Notes under the pieces: generated by a model
Told to the model about the DNA's origin: nothing
What the model saw: the letters and a program-made list of their open reading frames with translations, nothing else
Database searches by the model: none
Assembly (NCBI RefSeq): GCF_000429305.1
Contig: NZ_KE386880.1
Span: forward strand, 99,215-163,214
DNA length: 64,000 nucleotides
Reading direction: 5' to 3'
Source of the DNA: Desulfovibrio inopinatus DSM 10711
Lineage (GTDB): Bacteria > Desulfobacterota > Desulfovibrionia > Desulfovibrionales > Desulfovibrionaceae
Shown: piece by piece, positions 1-7,422 of the stretch
How the letters are laid out: every line of letters begins with the position of its first letter
Position numbering within the stretch: the stretch's first letter is position 1
Made by a program: the position numbers and the translations under genes

Positions 1-228
1 ACCAAAATGTATATTTTCTTCAAGCCGAATGTAGGTGAATCGTTCGTCAAAAAGTTGCTTCCCAAGGTGCGGACATTCGGAAGGTGTTGAGTCCGATGAT
101 CCGTTATCAACCACGAGCACTTCATAGAAAGAGCCAGGGGTGTTTGCTTTGAGGCTTTTGAGACAATCGGCTGTGAAGTGCCAAAGATTGAGAACAGGGA
201 TGATGATTGAAAGATACGGCTTTTTCAT
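1..228 (-). CDS. Family 2 glycosyltransferase, N-terminal fragment cut by window edge
   Basis: Reading the minus strand from the ATG at 226-228 gives 76 codons with no stop. The residues begin MKKPYLSIIIPVLN, and a VLVVDNGSSDST motif follows. This is the nucleotide-binding start of GT-A fold family 2 glycosyltransferases, which transfer sugars from nucleotide-sugar donors to polysaccharide or protein acceptors in the cytoplasm. No clear ribosome binding site precedes this ATG. The frame stays open upstream to a TGA near position 348, with another ATG about 34 codons earlier, so the true start is uncertain. The acceptor cannot be judged because most of the gene is outside the window. Confidence 0.8.
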   Translation of the reverse strand, partial: MKKPYLSIIIPVLNLWHFTADCLKSLKANTPGSFYEVLVVDNGSSDSTPSECPHLGKQLFDERFTYIRLEENIHFG

Positions 229-542
229 TCTGGGTGCGTGTCCGGGCTTTTTAACGTTACTCAAGATAAAGGCGTGGCATACATTCCGGCGCGAGATGCG
301 TGTATCGCAGGCAAGCGAAAGAAACATGCTGACGTTTGTGGGATATCATGAGAGCACGAAAAATTGCCTGAGAAAATGTTATATTAAGCCCACCTCTCCG
401 TTTGCGACGGAAATTGGGCGTGATACACAGAAAGGTCGAAACAGTCGGCCTTTGTCAGAAAGGACTCCGCTTTTCCCGACATGTCAAAGGACTTCTGAAT
501 ACATTGTTACTAAAACATCATATGATTGCAATTGGGTGGGCG
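229..542. other. Intergenic stretch without a recognisable gene
   Basis: This lies between the end of the hybrid regulator gene and the glycosyltransferase fragment, both on the minus strand. Short open frames occur on both strands, but none has a ribosome binding site or a recognisable protein. Part of it may belong to the glycosyltransferase if that gene starts further upstream. Confidence 0.4.
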
Positions 543-1943
543 TCAAGTCTGAGCGTGCAACTGCGCGCGCCACTCTTTAGGGGATAACCCGGTGATTTCT
601 TTAAAAACACGACTAAAATAGCTGCTATTGTTAAAGCCGCTTTGTTGGGCCACCTCGGTGATGCTTATATCATGATGACGCATCAAATGCATTGAGCGTC
701 GTACTTGCTCAAGGCGTTTGAGTTCCTGAAAACTGACACCATGGGATTTGAGGTCACGCTGGAGACTGCGTGTACTTGTATGGAGACGTTTGGCAAACTC
801 CGTAATCGTAAGCAAAGAGAGTTCGTCAACGTCAGCAAATTGCGATTTAATATGGACCAAAAAGGCAAGCGCTTCATCTTCCTGAGGTGTTGCCGCATCG
901 GCACCGGATGAACGATCAATCAACATGGTCTGGCGTGCACGCGCCAGGGCCCGCTGTCTATTGGTCACGAGTGCGACGATACGTCGTTGGAGTTCCTGAG
1001 GGCGAAAAGGTTTTCCGAGGCAGGAGTCGGCCATGGCGGCATAACCGAGTGCTTCAAGTCGTGAGGTATCCAGAGCACTCATAAGGATAACCGGGATGTG
1101 GGCGGCTTCAGAGGACGCCTTCAGTTCCTTCAGAATATCGAGTCCGCTTGGTCCGGTTGGTAACATTACATCGACAATGACGGCGGCGGGTTGTTCCTCA
1201 ATAATTCGCTGTGCCGCATCTATGCCTGAATCCATTGCAATGATGCAGCTTTTCGAGAAAAGTTCTGAAATTTGTTCTCGGAGATCGTGATTGTCTTCGA
1301 TCAGAAAGATTGTTGTGTTCTCAAGTATCGTCAAATCCAAAGGTGCACTGTCTGCCGTGGTGATCTCATGGCTTTCAGGAGCTGTGCTGAGAGGGAGAAT
1401 GAGGGAGAAACGCATGCCTTTTTCCGGGCGTCGCGAGGCATGCAGGGTTCCACCATATCGCTCTGCGGTCTCCCGCGCAGAGGCCAACCCCACCCCAAAA
1501 CCGGGCGTCTCGTTTTGACCTCGCGCCAACCATTCAAACATGCGGGGAATTTCACTGTCGGGTAAACCAGCTCCTTCGTCATCAACGGTAATATGGAGCA
1601 TATCATCGAGCACCGTCGCGTTGACAGACACCATCCCTTTACCGCCATATTTAAAGGCATTGGAAATAATATTTCCCACAGCAGCAATAAGTCCGTCTCG
1701 ATACATGGCAAGCCACACGCCTTTGGCGGGATGAAGCGCAACAGTAAAATGGCGTTTTTCAGTACTCGCTTGCAATTCAAATGGCTGTACCGCATCTTTT
1801 AAGGCGGGGTATGCTTCAAAGTATTCGGTGTTATGCGGAGCGTTTTGTGTAGACACTTCAAGGAGCGTGTTGATGAGACTGGTCAGGCGATCGGCGTAGC
1901 TTCTGGCAAGACGGATCGCAGCGGCCTTCCAATGCGTTGACAA
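543..1943 (-). CDS. C-terminal part of frameshifted hybrid two-component regulator: kinase, receiver and AraC-type output
   Basis: This frame carries the second half of a hybrid regulator whose first half lies in another frame just upstream. In order it holds the end of the dimerisation helices, an ATPase domain (N box NIISNAFKYGG at about 91-101, G boxes DDEGAGLP and GFGVGLA), a receiver domain at about 211-325 with acceptor Asp258 in VIVDVMLP and Lys311 in LGKPF, and a C-terminal AraC-type double helix-turn-helix ending near residue 462. The kinase His lies in the other frame, so this piece alone cannot autophosphorylate. The nominal TTG start at 1943 is only where the frame opens. One extra base near 1930-1940, or a sequencing error there, would explain the break. 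Domain calls are strong; whether the protein is made intact is unknown. Confidence 0.85.
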   Translation of the reverse strand: MSTHWKAAAIRLARSYADRLTSLINTLLEVSTQNAPHNTEYFEAYPALKDAVQPFELQASTEKRHFTVALHPAKGVWLAMYRDGLIAAVGNIISNAFKYGGKGMVSVNATVLDDMLHITVDDEGAGLPDSEIPRMFEWLARGQNETPGFGVGLASARETAERYGGTLHASRRPEKGMRFSLILPLSTAPESHEITTADSAPLDLTILENTTIFLIEDNHDLREQISELFSKSCIIAMDSGIDAAQRIIEEQPAAVIVDVMLPTGPSGLDILKELKASSEAAHIPVILMSALDTSRLEALGYAAMADSCLGKPFRPQELQRRIVALVTNRQRALARARQTMLIDRSSGADAATPQEDEALAFLVHIKSQFADVDELSLLTITEFAKRLHTSTRSLQRDLKSHGVSFQELKRLEQVRRSMHLMRHHDISITEVAQQSGFNNSSYFSRVFKEITGLSPKEWRAQLHAQT

Positions 1944-4575
1944 TAACGGTCAACGGTGTCCGAAGATCATGAGCCAGACTCCAAAATAAGCGCTCCCGTT
2001 CTGCTTTTTGCTGGTCTAAACGTTGGTTTTGGTCTGTGAGCTGGCGATTGGTATCCGCCAATTCCGCAGAGCGTCGAGTAACTTCGTCTTCGAGCCATGC
2101 CAGTCGTTGTCGTTGTCGATATTGACTCAACCAAAGAGCGCCTGCTGTGCACAGGATCAAAAACAGAGCGTAGCCGGCGTACGCTTGCCATGTTTTCCAT
2201 GGTGGGGTGGCGACATTGAAGGCAACGGTACGTTCGGGGGTTGCCCATTGTCCATGACATTGTTGGGCTTTGATCTCAAAAGTGTATTGTCCTGGAGCCA
2301 GATCCGTAAAGGCGACATGGCCGTTTGGGGTTGTTCGCCAGGGGGTGTTCTTCCCATGGAGTCGATATTGATAGAAAATATTGTCCGGTGGTTCGAACGT
2401 CAGTGCCTCGCACTGGAATTCTATTGCTGGTTTTTGCCATGGTAAAGAGAGCATGGGGGGAGAGGAGCCGTATGTCAGCGATGTTTCTGCGGTAACAACC
2501 TGGATGAACAGAGACGGCGGCGTCGTGGGGTTTTGTGGACTTGGAACGTTGCGAGGCTGAAAGACAACGAAACCATTGACTCCACCAAAAACAAGTTGCT
2601 GGCCGGATAAACGTCCCCATGCATTGAAATTGAACTCATTATCCGGCAGACCATCACGCTTAAAATAATTGAATATGCTGAGATCGTTTGGATCAATTCG
2701 GACGAGGCCACGTATGGTGCTTGCCCAAATAAAATTTTCATCCGCAATGATCCCATAAATCGAGTTACTGGAGAGGCCGTCGTCCTCCCGCACGTTGCGT
2801 TCTATACCGGTTTCGGGATTCATAATAGATATACCGGCTTCGGTCCCCAGCCAGAGTCGTCCAGCTTTATCTTCCGCAATTGCGCGTACTCCTTCGCCCG
2901 CTAAGCTCGTTTGGGGAGACGTAGGGTCATGTTTCCAGACATCGAAACCGGACCCATCTGTACGAAGCCTGGCGAGACCATTGCTTGTTCCAACCCAAAG
3001 TTGATGATGGGAATCCAGATAAAGACCGCGAATACGGTTATGCGGCAAAGAAGATGGAGTATTCGGATCGTGTTGATATCGAATGATGTTACCGGTCTCA
3101 ATGTCGTAGAAATACAACCCTTCCGATGTCCCTGCCCATATACCACGGGCGCGATCGTCCATGACGAGTAGGCGAATATCATCATTTTTCGGAGGCTGTG
3201 CTGTTGGGTAAAGTGTCTGCCAGGATGCAATGGATTGGGATTGCGGATCAAGGCGAACAAGACCTGTATGACGTACTGCGCACCAAAGAAATTGATTTTG
3301 TCGTGCAAGGGCACGCACATCGGCGTGCTTGAGCAACGTTGTCCATAGTTCATTTGTTGGTGAGTGAAGAAATGTATCGTTTTTCAAATCAAGGTGTGCA
3401 AGCCCTCGCTTGGTTCCAATCCATAACGTGTCCTGATCGTCTTCAACAAAACTCCATATCATCGGAGAAGGCAAAGAACGGTCTGCGGGCTGTAAAGGGT
3501 CATATCGAAAGGTCTTGAATACCTGGTCTTTTGAAAAGAAGGACAGGCCGTTGTCGTAGGTTCCGACAAAAACATATGGTCCAGTCCCCGCTGCAATCAC
3601 GGTGACGGCATTGCTGGCAAGGCTTGTCGGGTTTGCTCGGCTATGCTGATAACTCGCCAGCACCCCCTGTCCAAGGTCGAGCAATTGGAGACCACCATTA
3701 AATGTGCCGACCCAAAGACGCCCGTCTCCGGCATCGGCGATAGCCATGACATCGGTGTCGGCTAACCCGTGGCTGGTCGGATCGATTTGATTGAAGGTCA
3801 CGCTACCGTTTTCATCATGGATTGCAATAAGTCCGGCATGTTCACTCCCAGCAAAAACGCGGCCGGTTGAATCGGACATAATGGTATTGAACGTATTGTC
3901 GGTAAGACCAACATCTCCTTTGTCGAACCAGCGAACTGTTTTCGTCTTTATATCGAATCGAGCAAGTCCCTGTCCTTGGGTCGCGACCCACAGAATGTCT
4001 TCACTGCGCGCAATGCCTTTAACACGGTGATGAAATGGTTGGTTTTTATAGAGGAGCGGGATTTCATCGATATGTTTCGAATCAAAATGGAGGTATTGAA
4101 GACCCAAATTGGTTCCTAACCAAAGGCCAAATTCATCCGGCACGATTGCTCTGACATCACTATTCGAAAGGCGTTCTTCGGCAATACGCTCTATACGTTC
4201 TCCATCCGGAGCCACACGACTCAATCCACCTCCCAATGTGCCGACCCAAACGCCATTATCGGGGGTCTGGGCAAGGCAGGCAATATAATTATCAGCCAGA
4301 GACGCCGTATCGTGCAGTGATTTTTTGAAAACCCGGAGACGCTGCCCATCCAAACGGACTAAGCCGTCTTCCGTGCCGATCCAGAGTCTCCCGCTGGGTT
4401 CACGAAGAAGAGCGCGCACCGTTACTTGGGGCAAACCTGCGTCACTGCCAATGTGATGAAAACTATACGGTGTGGTCGCAAATGCTTGTCCTCCAAGAAG
4501 AACAAGGAACAAGGCGAAAACACTGGAGAGCAAGCACTGGGATGATTGGCGGATATTCACGAAGGGACAGGTCAT
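1858..4575 (-). CDS. N-terminal part of frameshifted hybrid two-component regulator: propeller sensor, Y_Y_Y domain, membrane helix and H-box
   Basis: A signal peptide of about 33 residues ending in GGQAFA is followed by roughly thirteen Reg_prop blades of the type GRLWIGTEDGL, GVWVGTLGGGL and QLWVGTSNGL. This fits the paired seven-bladed propellers of periplasmic HTCS sensors. A Y_Y_Y-type beta-sandwich comes next, then one membrane helix (about 798-817), a coiled coil, and the H-box FWSLAHDLRTPLTVI with His at about 869. Soon after, the frame runs into unrelated sequence while the kinase continues in the adjacent frame, so this is one gene interrupted by a shift. The start at 4575 is chosen because it gives a clean signal peptide. 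The frame is open to 4710, and neither ATG has a clear ribosome binding site. The family usually senses carbohydrates or their fragments; the ligand here is unknown. Confidence 0.85.
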   Translation of the reverse strand: MTCPFVNIRQSSQCLLSSVFALFLVLLGGQAFATTPYSFHHIGSDAGLPQVTVRALLREPSGRLWIGTEDGLVRLDGQRLRVFKKSLHDTASLADNYIACLAQTPDNGVWVGTLGGGLSRVAPDGERIERIAEERLSNSDVRAIVPDEFGLWLGTNLGLQYLHFDSKHIDEIPLLYKNQPFHHRVKGIARSEDILWVATQGQGLARFDIKTKTVRWFDKGDVGLTDNTFNTIMSDSTGRVFAGSEHAGLIAIHDENGSVTFNQIDPTSHGLADTDVMAIADAGDGRLWVGTFNGGLQLLDLGQGVLASYQHSRANPTSLASNAVTVIAAGTGPYVFVGTYDNGLSFFSKDQVFKTFRYDPLQPADRSLPSPMIWSFVEDDQDTLWIGTKRGLAHLDLKNDTFLHSPTNELWTTLLKHADVRALARQNQFLWCAVRHTGLVRLDPQSQSIASWQTLYPTAQPPKNDDIRLLVMDDRARGIWAGTSEGLYFYDIETGNIIRYQHDPNTPSSLPHNRIRGLYLDSHHQLWVGTSNGLARLRTDGSGFDVWKHDPTSPQTSLAGEGVRAIAEDKAGRLWLGTEAGISIMNPETGIERNVREDDGLSSNSIYGIIADENFIWASTIRGLVRIDPNDLSIFNYFKRDGLPDNEFNFNAWGRLSGQQLVFGGVNGFVVFQPRNVPSPQNPTTPPSLFIQVVTAETSLTYGSSPPMLSLPWQKPAIEFQCEALTFEPPDNIFYQYRLHGKNTPWRTTPNGHVAFTDLAPGQYTFEIKAQQCHGQWATPERTVAFNVATPPWKTWQAYAGYALFLILCTAGALWLSQYRQRQRLAWLEDEVTRRSAELADTNRQLTDQNQRLDQQKAERERLFWSLAHDLRTPLTVIVNALEGRCDPSCQKLRRSPDQSHQHAP

Positions 4576-5010
4576 ATGCAACGAGCTTCGGAAGAGTGTT
4601 GACAAAAGAAAAGCGGCATTTTGTTTGGTAATAAACTGGTTGGAGGCATTCGAATGAATCCTGTGAAAAGAAGACGGAACGGGTTGGTGTATTGTGTGTG
4701 TTGGCATCATATTTTGGCGCCCAAATGTATTCTTTTGGCGTAAAATTTACATCATATTTATAATGATTGATGATAACATGAATTTAGTCGTCGTGTATGG
4801 AGTTATTAAAGTGAACAAGCTAGTTCTTGTGCCTTTATTTGGAATTGATGAAATTTTTTACAGTGATAAGTGTATTCTATTTTGTATATAGGGTTTTTCT
4901 TGTGTATGTTTCTTGGGGCAGGTGGTTTCATTGCAGAAATAGATATTTTGATTTGTTTGTGTTTGCTATGTATTATTTTTAATCAATACGAATTATAAGA
5001 AGAAGACACT
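4576..5010. other. AT-rich divergent intergenic region
   Basis: This region separates the hybrid regulator (minus) from the small HTH gene (plus) and must carry both promoters. It holds the first pair of TTTTGGCG repeats. The rest is AT-rich with no open frame I would support. Confidence 0.6.
4712..4746. promoter_or_regulatory. Direct repeat pair spaced 21 bp, likely activator site
   Basis: TTTTGGCGCCCAAAT at 4712-4726 and TTTTGGCGTAAAAT at 4733-4746 have the same orientation, with GGCG cores exactly 21 bp apart, or two helical turns. The same motif and spacing recurs at 5316-5351. Two direct half-sites about 21 bp apart are typical of AraC-family binding sites, and the neighbouring regulator has an AraC-type output domain. 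Autoregulation is therefore a reasonable inference. The pair lies about 140 bp upstream of the regulator's start. Confidence 0.6.
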
Positions 5011-5244
5011 ATGTTTAATAATAGCATCCAAAGCCATAATAGAGATATTGAAGAGCAAAAGATTGAGTACAAAAATCTGGCTGATGCCATTGGCGTCAGC
5101 AATTCTCATGTTTCACAAATCTTTGCTGGAAGACGACAGTTGACCGGTGAACTCAAAAAACGTTTCGAAGTGGCTTATACCTCGTTGACAATGTGTAGTC
5201 CCTTGCATTTTACCGCAGAGAGTTTCGACACGAATAAAGAGTAA
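5011..5244 (+). CDS. Small helix-turn-helix (Cro/C1-type) DNA-binding protein
   Basis: This 77-residue protein contains an HTH_3-type segment: LADAIGVSNSHVSQIFAGRR forms the two helices and turn, and a third helix with LKKRFEVAY follows. Such short proteins are phage-like or stand-alone repressors. A weak purine stretch (AAGAAGAAGA) precedes the ATG. The C-terminal 25 residues resemble nothing I recognise. It sits between the two paired repeat sites and diverges from the hybrid regulator, so a local regulatory role is possible but unproven. Confidence 0.65.
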   Translation: MFNNSIQSHNRDIEEQKIEYKNLADAIGVSNSHVSQIFAGRRQLTGELKKRFEVAYTSLTMCSPLHFTAESFDTNKE

Positions 5245-5769
5245 TCAGGGTAGTCCTCATTGAGGAGTGATCTGAGTAAGCCGATTCACCTGCTTCTCCT
5301 TGAAAGAAAAGTTTGTTTTGGCGCGAAAATACAATTTATTGGCGCGAAAATGATAGTAGTCCTTGCTAAATAAAGTTAATAAATATGGGGAAATGTCCCT
5401 AAAGGATATCCAGCGCCTCTCTTCGATAAGCGTCTTTCGCTTTCTCTACATGCAAACTTTTCGGAAGACGCCTGCCTTCTTTATAAGCATCGAAGAACGA
5501 GTAAAGAGTGCTGCAACTGTGACGTAGCAATATGAGAGGCGCATGTCGTGTTATCGGCTGTGGAGTCCCCGTCTATTTGCTTTCTTCATTTTGTAGAGCG
5601 GGGGGGGGGGATCATCCTCCCGTTTGTGCCTGCCAATATATAAAATGTTGTTCACTCCTAGGCTGAAAAAACGATGCTGGTGAGCGAATAGACAAACCAC
5701 GTACGAACAAAGTCATCAATTTATTGATGCGCTATGAGTTACACGGTAAAAGGTATTGATTTCAAGCTG
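5245..5769. other. Gene-free region with paired repeats, inverted repeats and an 11-G run
   Basis: No protein gene is supported. The region holds the second repeat pair (5316-5351), nested inverted repeats (GCGCCTCTC 5413-5421 with GAGAGGCGC 5534-5542; CTTCGAT 5421-5427 with ATCGAAG 5490-5496), an 11-G run at 5600-5610 and a possible weak terminator formed by that run with CCTCCCG. It could encode a structured RNA of about 250 nt on the plus strand. That is inference only. Confidence 0.4.
5316..5351. promoter_or_regulatory. Second direct repeat pair spaced 21 bp
   Basis: TTTTGGCGCGAAAAT (5316-5330) and TATTGGCGCGAAAAT (5337-5351) are nearly identical, 21 bp apart, and match the pair at 4712-4746 in orientation and spacing. 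No protein gene follows on the plus strand for over 400 bp, which makes the regulated target unclear. Confidence 0.6.
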
Positions 5770-6039
5770 TTAGCGATCTATCCATTTGACAAGAAAAGAA
5801 TCTTTATCTCCCTTGTCAGCTAAGCATAAGCCCATTTTTTTCAAGAATTCGACCGTTTCTTCTAAGTGAATGGAATATACTTCTTGCGGATCAACGTTCA
5901 CTTCCTTGGGGAATTGAACCGTACGTTTTTTTAAGCGAGGATCGTCGGGAAGATGCAGCACTTGGAGCGTTGCATCACTGAGCGGCGAATAATGAAAACG
6001 CGATGAAGTATGATATCGCTTTTTTTGCCAAAAGGTCAT
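5770..6039 (-). CDS. Hypothetical protein of 89 residues
   Basis: The start at 6039 is chosen because GGAGGGAGCC stands directly upstream. The frame also contains an ATG six codons earlier, without such a site. The protein is charged and soluble, with no signal peptide or membrane segment, and begins MTFWQKKRYH. A central stretch ending LEETVEFLKKMGL suggests a helix. I do not recognise the family. It is followed on the minus strand by the long gene-free region containing the second repeat pair. Confidence 0.6.
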   Translation of the reverse strand: MTFWQKKRYHTSSRFHYSPLSDATLQVLHLPDDPRLKKRTVQFPKEVNVDPQEVYSIHLEETVEFLKKMGLCLADKGDKDSFLVKWIDR

Positions 6040-6258
6040 GGCTCCCTCCACATGCATATTGGAAAAGTAGAATAAGGATTGGGTAAAGTGTCAATCAGGG
6101 AAATCCTGAGTTTTGAAGAAAATGGAGCAATCGAGAGAAAAATAACACGAACTCTCTCGAGCTCGTGGAGAATTAAAGGATTTGTGAAAAGAGGCGGGTG
6201 TTTATTGTAGGATTATGCAATTAAATATTACGTTAAGAAAATCAGCGCGTTGGTCTGA

Positions 6259-6299
6259 AAACATAATGCACGCTTGTTCTTTCTGCGTGCATTATGTTT
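6259..6299 (-). terminator. Second tandem hairpin downstream of the NlpC/P60 gene
   Basis: AAACATAATGCACGC (6259-6273) pairs perfectly with its complement at 6285-6299 around an 11-nt loop. On the minus strand a short run of T follows. It lies about 20 bp beyond the 40-bp palindrome and may be a back-up terminator. Confidence 0.6.
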
Positions 6300-6319
6300 C
6301 CGGAAGAGAAAAATGTACA

Positions 6320-6359
6320 GACAACAAAAAAACCGGCCTAGGCCGGTTTTTTTGTTGTC
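6320..6359. terminator. Perfect 40-bp palindrome, bidirectional intrinsic terminator
   Basis: The sequence is perfectly self-complementary about 6339/6340, with a CCGGCCTAGGCCGG core flanked by A and T tracts. It gives a GC stem followed by seven U on either strand. It stands 20 bp after the stop of the NlpC/P60 gene on the minus strand. Confidence 0.85.
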
Positions 6360-6378
6360 ATAGAGATGTGGACTCTTC

Positions 6379-7008
6379 CTAGAAAACGCGGCGTCCACCG
6401 GCATAGTGTCGTCCCCAATATGAATGATTGAGATCTGTGACTTCGATACTTTCCCCAGAGCGGGGGCTGTGGATGAATTTCCCGTTGGAAACATAAATTC
6501 CGACATGAGAAATACGCCGTCTTGTGCGGAAAAAGACAAGGTCGCCTTTGCGGAGCTGTGACTTAGGGATAGCTTTGCCGACATGGGCTTGTTCACGAGA
6601 TGTGCGGGGAAGCTTATAGCCATGCTTTTTGTAAACCCACGATGTAAAACCGGAACAATCAAATCCAGTACGAGGGCTTGTTCCGCCATAGCGGTAGCGC
6701 CTACCCAATTGCGTGTATGCTGTTTTCAGCAGTTTTTCGTACACGTCTTTGCCGTTGGAATCTTCGGCAAGTTTGAACAGGTCGCCACTTAAGATCTTGT
6801 CGGCTATCAGGAGATCATCGGTTGGATCGAGATTTTTGAGGGGGGAATCGAGAAGAAAGGCTTGAGAGGCATTGGCTTTGGGGTCACAGGTGAGAGCGCC
6901 TAGATTGGAGTAGTTTTTTTTACCGCATGCGCTCAGGGTCAAAGCCATGAGAGAGATGAAAATGATGCTTTTTACTATACGAGGTTTTATATAACTTTGA
7001 GAGGGCAT
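6379..7008 (-). CDS. NlpC/P60-family cell-wall peptidase, lipoprotein
   Basis: The N-terminus has a hydrophobic segment ending in the lipobox LSAC, so it should be a lipid-anchored envelope protein. The C-terminal domain has the NlpC/P60 catalytic residues: Cys in FDCSGFTSWVYKKHG, His in SHVGIYVSNGKFIHS, and the downstream polar residue. Family members cleave gamma-D-glutamyl-diaminopimelate bonds in peptidoglycan stem peptides. At 209 residues it matches small single-domain Spr/NlpC-type enzymes. It stands alone, with strong terminators downstream and a divergent isocitrate dehydrogenase gene upstream. Family assignment is firm; the cellular role (remodelling or recycling) is not resolved. 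Confidence 0.9.
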   Translation of the reverse strand: MPSQSYIKPRIVKSIIFISLMALTLSACGKKNYSNLGALTCDPKANASQAFLLDSPLKNLDPTDDLLIADKILSGDLFKLAEDSNGKDVYEKLLKTAYTQLGRRYRYGGTSPRTGFDCSGFTSWVYKKHGYKLPRTSREQAHVGKAIPKSQLRKGDLVFFRTRRRISHVGIYVSNGKFIHSPRSGESIEVTDLNHSYWGRHYAGGRRVF

Positions 7009-7422
7009 CTTTTCAGGCTCCAGTTACGGGTTTACAAAAAGGTGCAGTCTCAAACAAGACACACGTGAAAATGAGAGAAAATGGTGTTGGCAGACGGCAC
7101 GACATAAACCAATAACACAATCACTTGTGTAGGAAAAATGCGGTAATACGCCTCACCGCTGGACGACTTCTTAACCTTGAGCATTCTCTTTTGTCTAGTT
7201 TTTTGTGGAGGTTCAGCCGAAAAAATTTGAACTGAATCATTTTAGTAGGGAAAAAATGTTGTTTAAAGTTGATGAAATGTTTATGTTTTAAAAATTTTGT
7301 TCTTTTTTATCGCAAATAATTATGGAAGGGCTTTCGCCGAGCTTTGTCTGTTGACAGAGGGCGGCGCCGTTTCGTACTCGCTTTGAGAAAGTTTTCACGA
7401 ATCTGCTAAGGAGAACCCACGC
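7009..7422. other. Divergent intergenic region before icd
   Basis: This holds the promoters of the NlpC/P60 gene (minus) and icd (plus). I see no gene, and no operator stands out. The stretch directly before icd ends in AAGGAGAACCC as its ribosome binding site. Confidence 0.5.

Larger units (their letters stand above)
6040..6378. other. Intergenic region with two strong hairpins
   Basis: This lies between the NlpC/P60 gene and the 89-residue gene, both on the minus strand. It contains the two terminator hairpins listed separately and otherwise AT-rich sequence that probably includes the promoter of the smaller gene. Confidence 0.6.
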
